Source: Vicinamibacteria bacterium (GTDB taxonomy: Bacteria > Acidobacteriota > Vicinamibacteria > Fen-336). Taken from it: DNA of 64,000 bases. Positions 61,820-64,000 of this stretch are shown one piece after another. Each line of letters begins with the position of its first letter. Position 1 is the first letter of the stretch. The stretch spans positions 124,001 to 188,000 of the forward strand of contig JAMQGV010000017.1 in the NCBI GenBank assembly GCA_025994075.1, given 5' to 3'. Below the pieces are notes generated by a model. The model worked only from the letters and a program-made list of their open reading frames with translations. It ran no database searches and had not been told where the DNA came from. Both the position numbers and the translations under genes were made by a program.

Positions 61820-62949
61820 CGGCACCGCAGGCAGCCGCGTCGCCGCTCGGCGTCGTCGGCCTCGGCCGCCTGGGCCTCGCCATCGCGCTCACGCTCGAGC
61901 GCGCGGGCCACGCGGTCGTGGGCGTCGAGCGCGACGCCGCGAGGGCGGGGGCGATCGCGCGGCGCACGCTGGAGTCGGTGGAGCCCGGGGTCGACCGGGC
62001 GCTGCGCGAAGCCCGCCGGCTGGAGTTGCGATCGGACGCCGCGGAACTCCCCGAGACGGGCTGCGAGGTCGTGCTGGTCGCGGTGGCCACGCCGTCGACC
62101 GACGAGGGCGGCTACGACCACTCGGCTCTCGTGTCCGTGGCGGACCGGCTCGCCGCGGCCGGGCCGCAGCAACGGCCCCGCGACCTGGCGATCGTCTCGA
62201 CCGTGATGCCGGGGACCACGGACGCCCTCGCGCGGCGGCTGGCGCCGCTGGGTTGGCGCGTCAGCTACAACCCCTCCTTCATCGCGCTCGGTTCCGTCAT
62301 CGCCAACCTCGAGTCTCCCGACGTCTGCCTGCTCGGCGTCGCCGACCCGGCGGCCGCCGAGCGGATCGTCGACTGCTGGCGACCGGTCTGGAAGCGCGAG
62401 CCCGCGTTGCGGGTCCTGGCCCCGCGCGAGGCCGAGCTCGCCAAGATCGCGACCAACAGCTTCCTGACCCTGAAGATCGCCTTCGCGAACGCCGTCGGCG
62501 ACCTGGCGCTGCGGCTGGGCGGCCGCCCGGAGGCCGTGCTAGGAGCCCTGGCCGCCGACGCGCGGATCGGCGAGCGCTGCCTGGGCCACGGGTTCGGTTA
62601 TGGGGGCCCGTGCCTCCCGCGCGACAACCGGGCGCTCGATCGCGCGGCGCGGGAGTTGGGGCCGGAAGGCTTCCCGCTCGGCCGCGCCGCCGACGCGGCC
62701 AACGCGAGCCACCTGGACTTCCAGGTCCGGCGCGCGCTGGAGGCGTCGGAGAGCGACGTGGTGACGCTCGATCACGCCACCTACAAGCCGGGCCCGTCGA
62801 GCCTCGAGGAATCGCAGCCGCTGGCCTTCGCGCTGGCCCTGGCCCGGGCCGGGCGGCGGGTCCGGATCCGGGAGCGGCCCGCGGTGATCGAGGCCCTCCG
62901 CGCCGAGTGGGGCGACCTCTTCGAGTACGAGGTGGAGCCGCGCGCTTGA
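61816..62949 (+). CDS. UDP-glucose/GDP-mannose dehydrogenase family protein
   Basis: A 377-residue NAD-dependent sugar dehydrogenase, a little shorter than the usual 430-450. The NAD loop is LGVVGLGRLGLAIALTLERA (about 11-30), with VATPS and STVMPGTTDALA in the first domain. The active-site Lys/Asn helix is ELAKIATNSFLTLKIAFANA (about 211) and the catalytic Cys is in GFGYGGPCLPRDN (about 259). The C-terminal domain is compact but has the usual TYKPGPSSLEESQ. It oxidises the C6 hydroxyl of a nucleotide sugar to a uronic acid. GTG 61816 is coupled to the upstream stop. Confidence 0.92.
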   Translation: MTAPQAAASPLGVVGLGRLGLAIALTLERAGHAVVGVERDAARAGAIARRTLESVEPGVDRALREARRLELRSDAAELPETGCEVVLVAVATPSTDEGGYDHSALVSVADRLAAAGPQQRPRDLAIVSTVMPGTTDALARRLAPLGWRVSYNPSFIALGSVIANLESPDVCLLGVADPAAAERIVDCWRPVWKREPALRVLAPREAELAKIATNSFLTLKIAFANAVGDLALRLGGRPEAVLGALAADARIGERCLGHGFGYGGPCLPRDNRALDRAARELGPEGFPLGRAADAANASHLDFQVRRALEASESDVVTLDHATYKPGPSSLEESQPLAFALALARAGRRVRIRERPAVIEALRAEWGDLFEYEVEPRA

Positions 62950-64000
62950 GCCCGGGCAGTCCCGCGATCGTCGTGGTCGGCTACGACCGGCCCCACAGCC
63001 TCGAGCGGCTGCTGCGCTCGCTGGCGTCCGCCGTCTACCCGCCCGGGCCGGTGCCGCTCGTGATCAGCATCGACGGCGCCCACCCGGGCAGCCTCGAGGT
63101 CGCCCACGGCTTCACGTTCCCGCACGGCCCCAAGGCGGTGCTCGCGCGCGAGCGGCTCGGGCTGGTGGACCACGTCCTGGCCTGCGGCGACCTGGTCGAG
63201 GAGCACGGCCGCCTGGTGATGCTCGAGGACGACCTGGTGGCCTCGCCCCACTTCTTCCGCTGGGCCACCGCAGCGCTCGACTTCTACGCGGACGACGACC
63301 GCGTGGGCGGGATCTCGCTCTACCGCTACGCCGTCACGGAGAGCTGCCCCGCGCCGTTCGAGCCGCTCGACGACGGCTCGGACGTCCACTTCGTCCAGAT
63401 CGCGGCGTCCTGGGGCCAGGCCTGGACCCGCGAGCAGTGGCGGCGCTTCCGCACGTGGGACGCGGCGCACGGGCCCGAGCAGGTGCGCGCGCTGCTGCCG
63501 GGCTACATGCGGCGCTGGCACGGTCCGAGCTGGAAGCGGCGATTCGTCGCCCACCTCGTGGCCACGGGCCGCAGCTTCGTGTTCCCGCCCGTCGCGCTGA
63601 CCACGAACTACCACGAGGCCGGCACCAGCGCGACCACGTTCGGGCTGTACCAGGTGACCCTGGAGGCGCGCGCCCGCGACTACCGGTTCGTGCGGGCGGC
63701 GGAGTCGCGCGCGGTCTACGACGCGTGGTTCGAGATGACGCCCGAGTGCCTCGACACCTGGACCGACGCGTTCCGCGGCCACCGCTACGACGTGGACCTC
63801 TACGGCGTCAAGGACCCGGGGGAGCTCGCCGCGGATCACGTGCTGACCACGCGGGCGTGCCGCGAGCCGCTGCGCGAGTACGGGCTGAAGCGGGTCCCGA
63901 ACCTCGCGAACGTGATCGAGGGCGTCGAGGGCCGCGGCATCGCGTTCGCGCCGCGCGAGCGGGTCGAGGACGAGCCGGCGCCGCCGGCGAGGCATCACTA
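62946..64000 (+). CDS. glycosyltransferase (GnT-I-like), 3' end beyond the window
   Basis: About 351 codons from TTG 62946, which overlaps the dehydrogenase stop (TTGA); the frame stays open to the window end. The start SPGSPAIVVVGYDRPHSLER is followed by LVISIDGAHPG, the metal site VMLEDDLVASPHFF (EDD, about residue 96) and SWGQAWTREQWRRF. This pattern is like the GnT-I-type GT-A proteins related to alpha-1,3-mannosyl-glycoprotein N-acetylglucosaminyltransferase. A soluble cytoplasmic enzyme is expected. It is the last visible gene of the glycan operon 59675-64000. Confidence 0.88.
   Translation, partial: MSPGSPAIVVVGYDRPHSLERLLRSLASAVYPPGPVPLVISIDGAHPGSLEVAHGFTFPHGPKAVLARERLGLVDHVLACGDLVEEHGRLVMLEDDLVASPHFFRWATAALDFYADDDRVGGISLYRYAVTESCPAPFEPLDDGSDVHFVQIAASWGQAWTREQWRRFRTWDAAHGPEQVRALLPGYMRRWHGPSWKRRFVAHLVATGRSFVFPPVALTTNYHEAGTSATTFGLYQVTLEARARDYRFVRAAESRAVYDAWFEMTPECLDTWTDAFRGHRYDVDLYGVKDPGELAADHVLTTRACREPLREYGLKRVPNLANVIEGVEGRGIAFAPRERVEDEPAPPARHH

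Noticed and set aside
62781-63998. 405-codon minus-strand frame at the window end
   Set aside because: It is the shadow of the plus-strand glycosyltransferase from TTG 62946, which has EDD and other family motifs and coupled start.

Overview
This is a very GC-rich, densely packed bacterial chromosome segment. The gene mix is an S46 dipeptidyl-peptidase, an M64 peptidase, a TldD-unrelated large secreted zinc metallopeptidase, a PEGA-domain Ser/Thr kinase, an SLC12-like permease, a nucleotide-transporter-like MFS protein with a C-terminal helical repeat, and a Hyb-type NiFe hydrogenase. This suggests an Acidobacteriota-like (Holophagae/Thermoanaerobaculia-type) Gram-negative organism. The assignment is inferred from gene content only; no rRNA gene is present. 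I see no tRNA, CRISPR array or insertion sequence. Genes are often stop-start coupled (ATGA, GTGA, TTGA, TGATG), and several isolated genes carry a -10-like hexamer 5-8 nt before the start codon, which suggests leaderless mRNAs.

Layout. 1-5.9 kb: the end of a 2-hydroxyacyl-CoA dehydratase activase, then two glycosyltransferases around a CDP-alcohol phosphatidyltransferase that appears frameshifted. 6-14 kb: S46 and M64 peptidases converging on a strong hairpin, a DUF3237 protein, a glyoxalase-fold protein, an AraC regulator, a membrane beta-propeller protein and a YpfJ-type metallopeptidase. 14.05-14.58 kb: a decayed stretch with a hicA toxin gene interrupted by a stop codon.

14.6-30 kb: a large minus-strand hydrogenase locus. 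Transcription runs from the small subunit (29.2 kb) through HybA, HybB, the large subunit, the maturation protease, a small membrane protein, a Rieske protein and an epimerase-like protein, then HypF-C-D-E, an enoyl-CoA hydratase-like protein, HypA and HypB. A second, divergent Rieske-like gene lies just upstream of the small subunit and has Gln in place of the second His ligand. Together these genes build and mature a Tat-exported, quinone-linked H2-uptake enzyme.

30-52 kb: a PP2C-type phosphatase; an outer membrane beta-barrel protein; a TPR protein fused to a sirtuin-like domain that has lost key catalytic residues; a secreted zinc metalloprotease; an SLC12-like permease followed upstream by the two saccharopine-pathway lysine catabolic enzymes; an MscS channel; an MFS/HEAT protein; a kinase translationally coupled to transketolase; and a pair of secreted amidohydrolases, one of which lacks metal ligands.

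52.3-64 kb: a surface-glycan locus with a family 2 glycosyltransferase, polyprenyl diphosphate synthase, PhyH dioxygenase (plus a truncated copy), methyltransferase, Wzm/Wzt-like ABC exporter, an epimerase-glycosyltransferase fusion, a nucleotide-sugar dehydrogenase and a further glycosyltransferase running off the window end.
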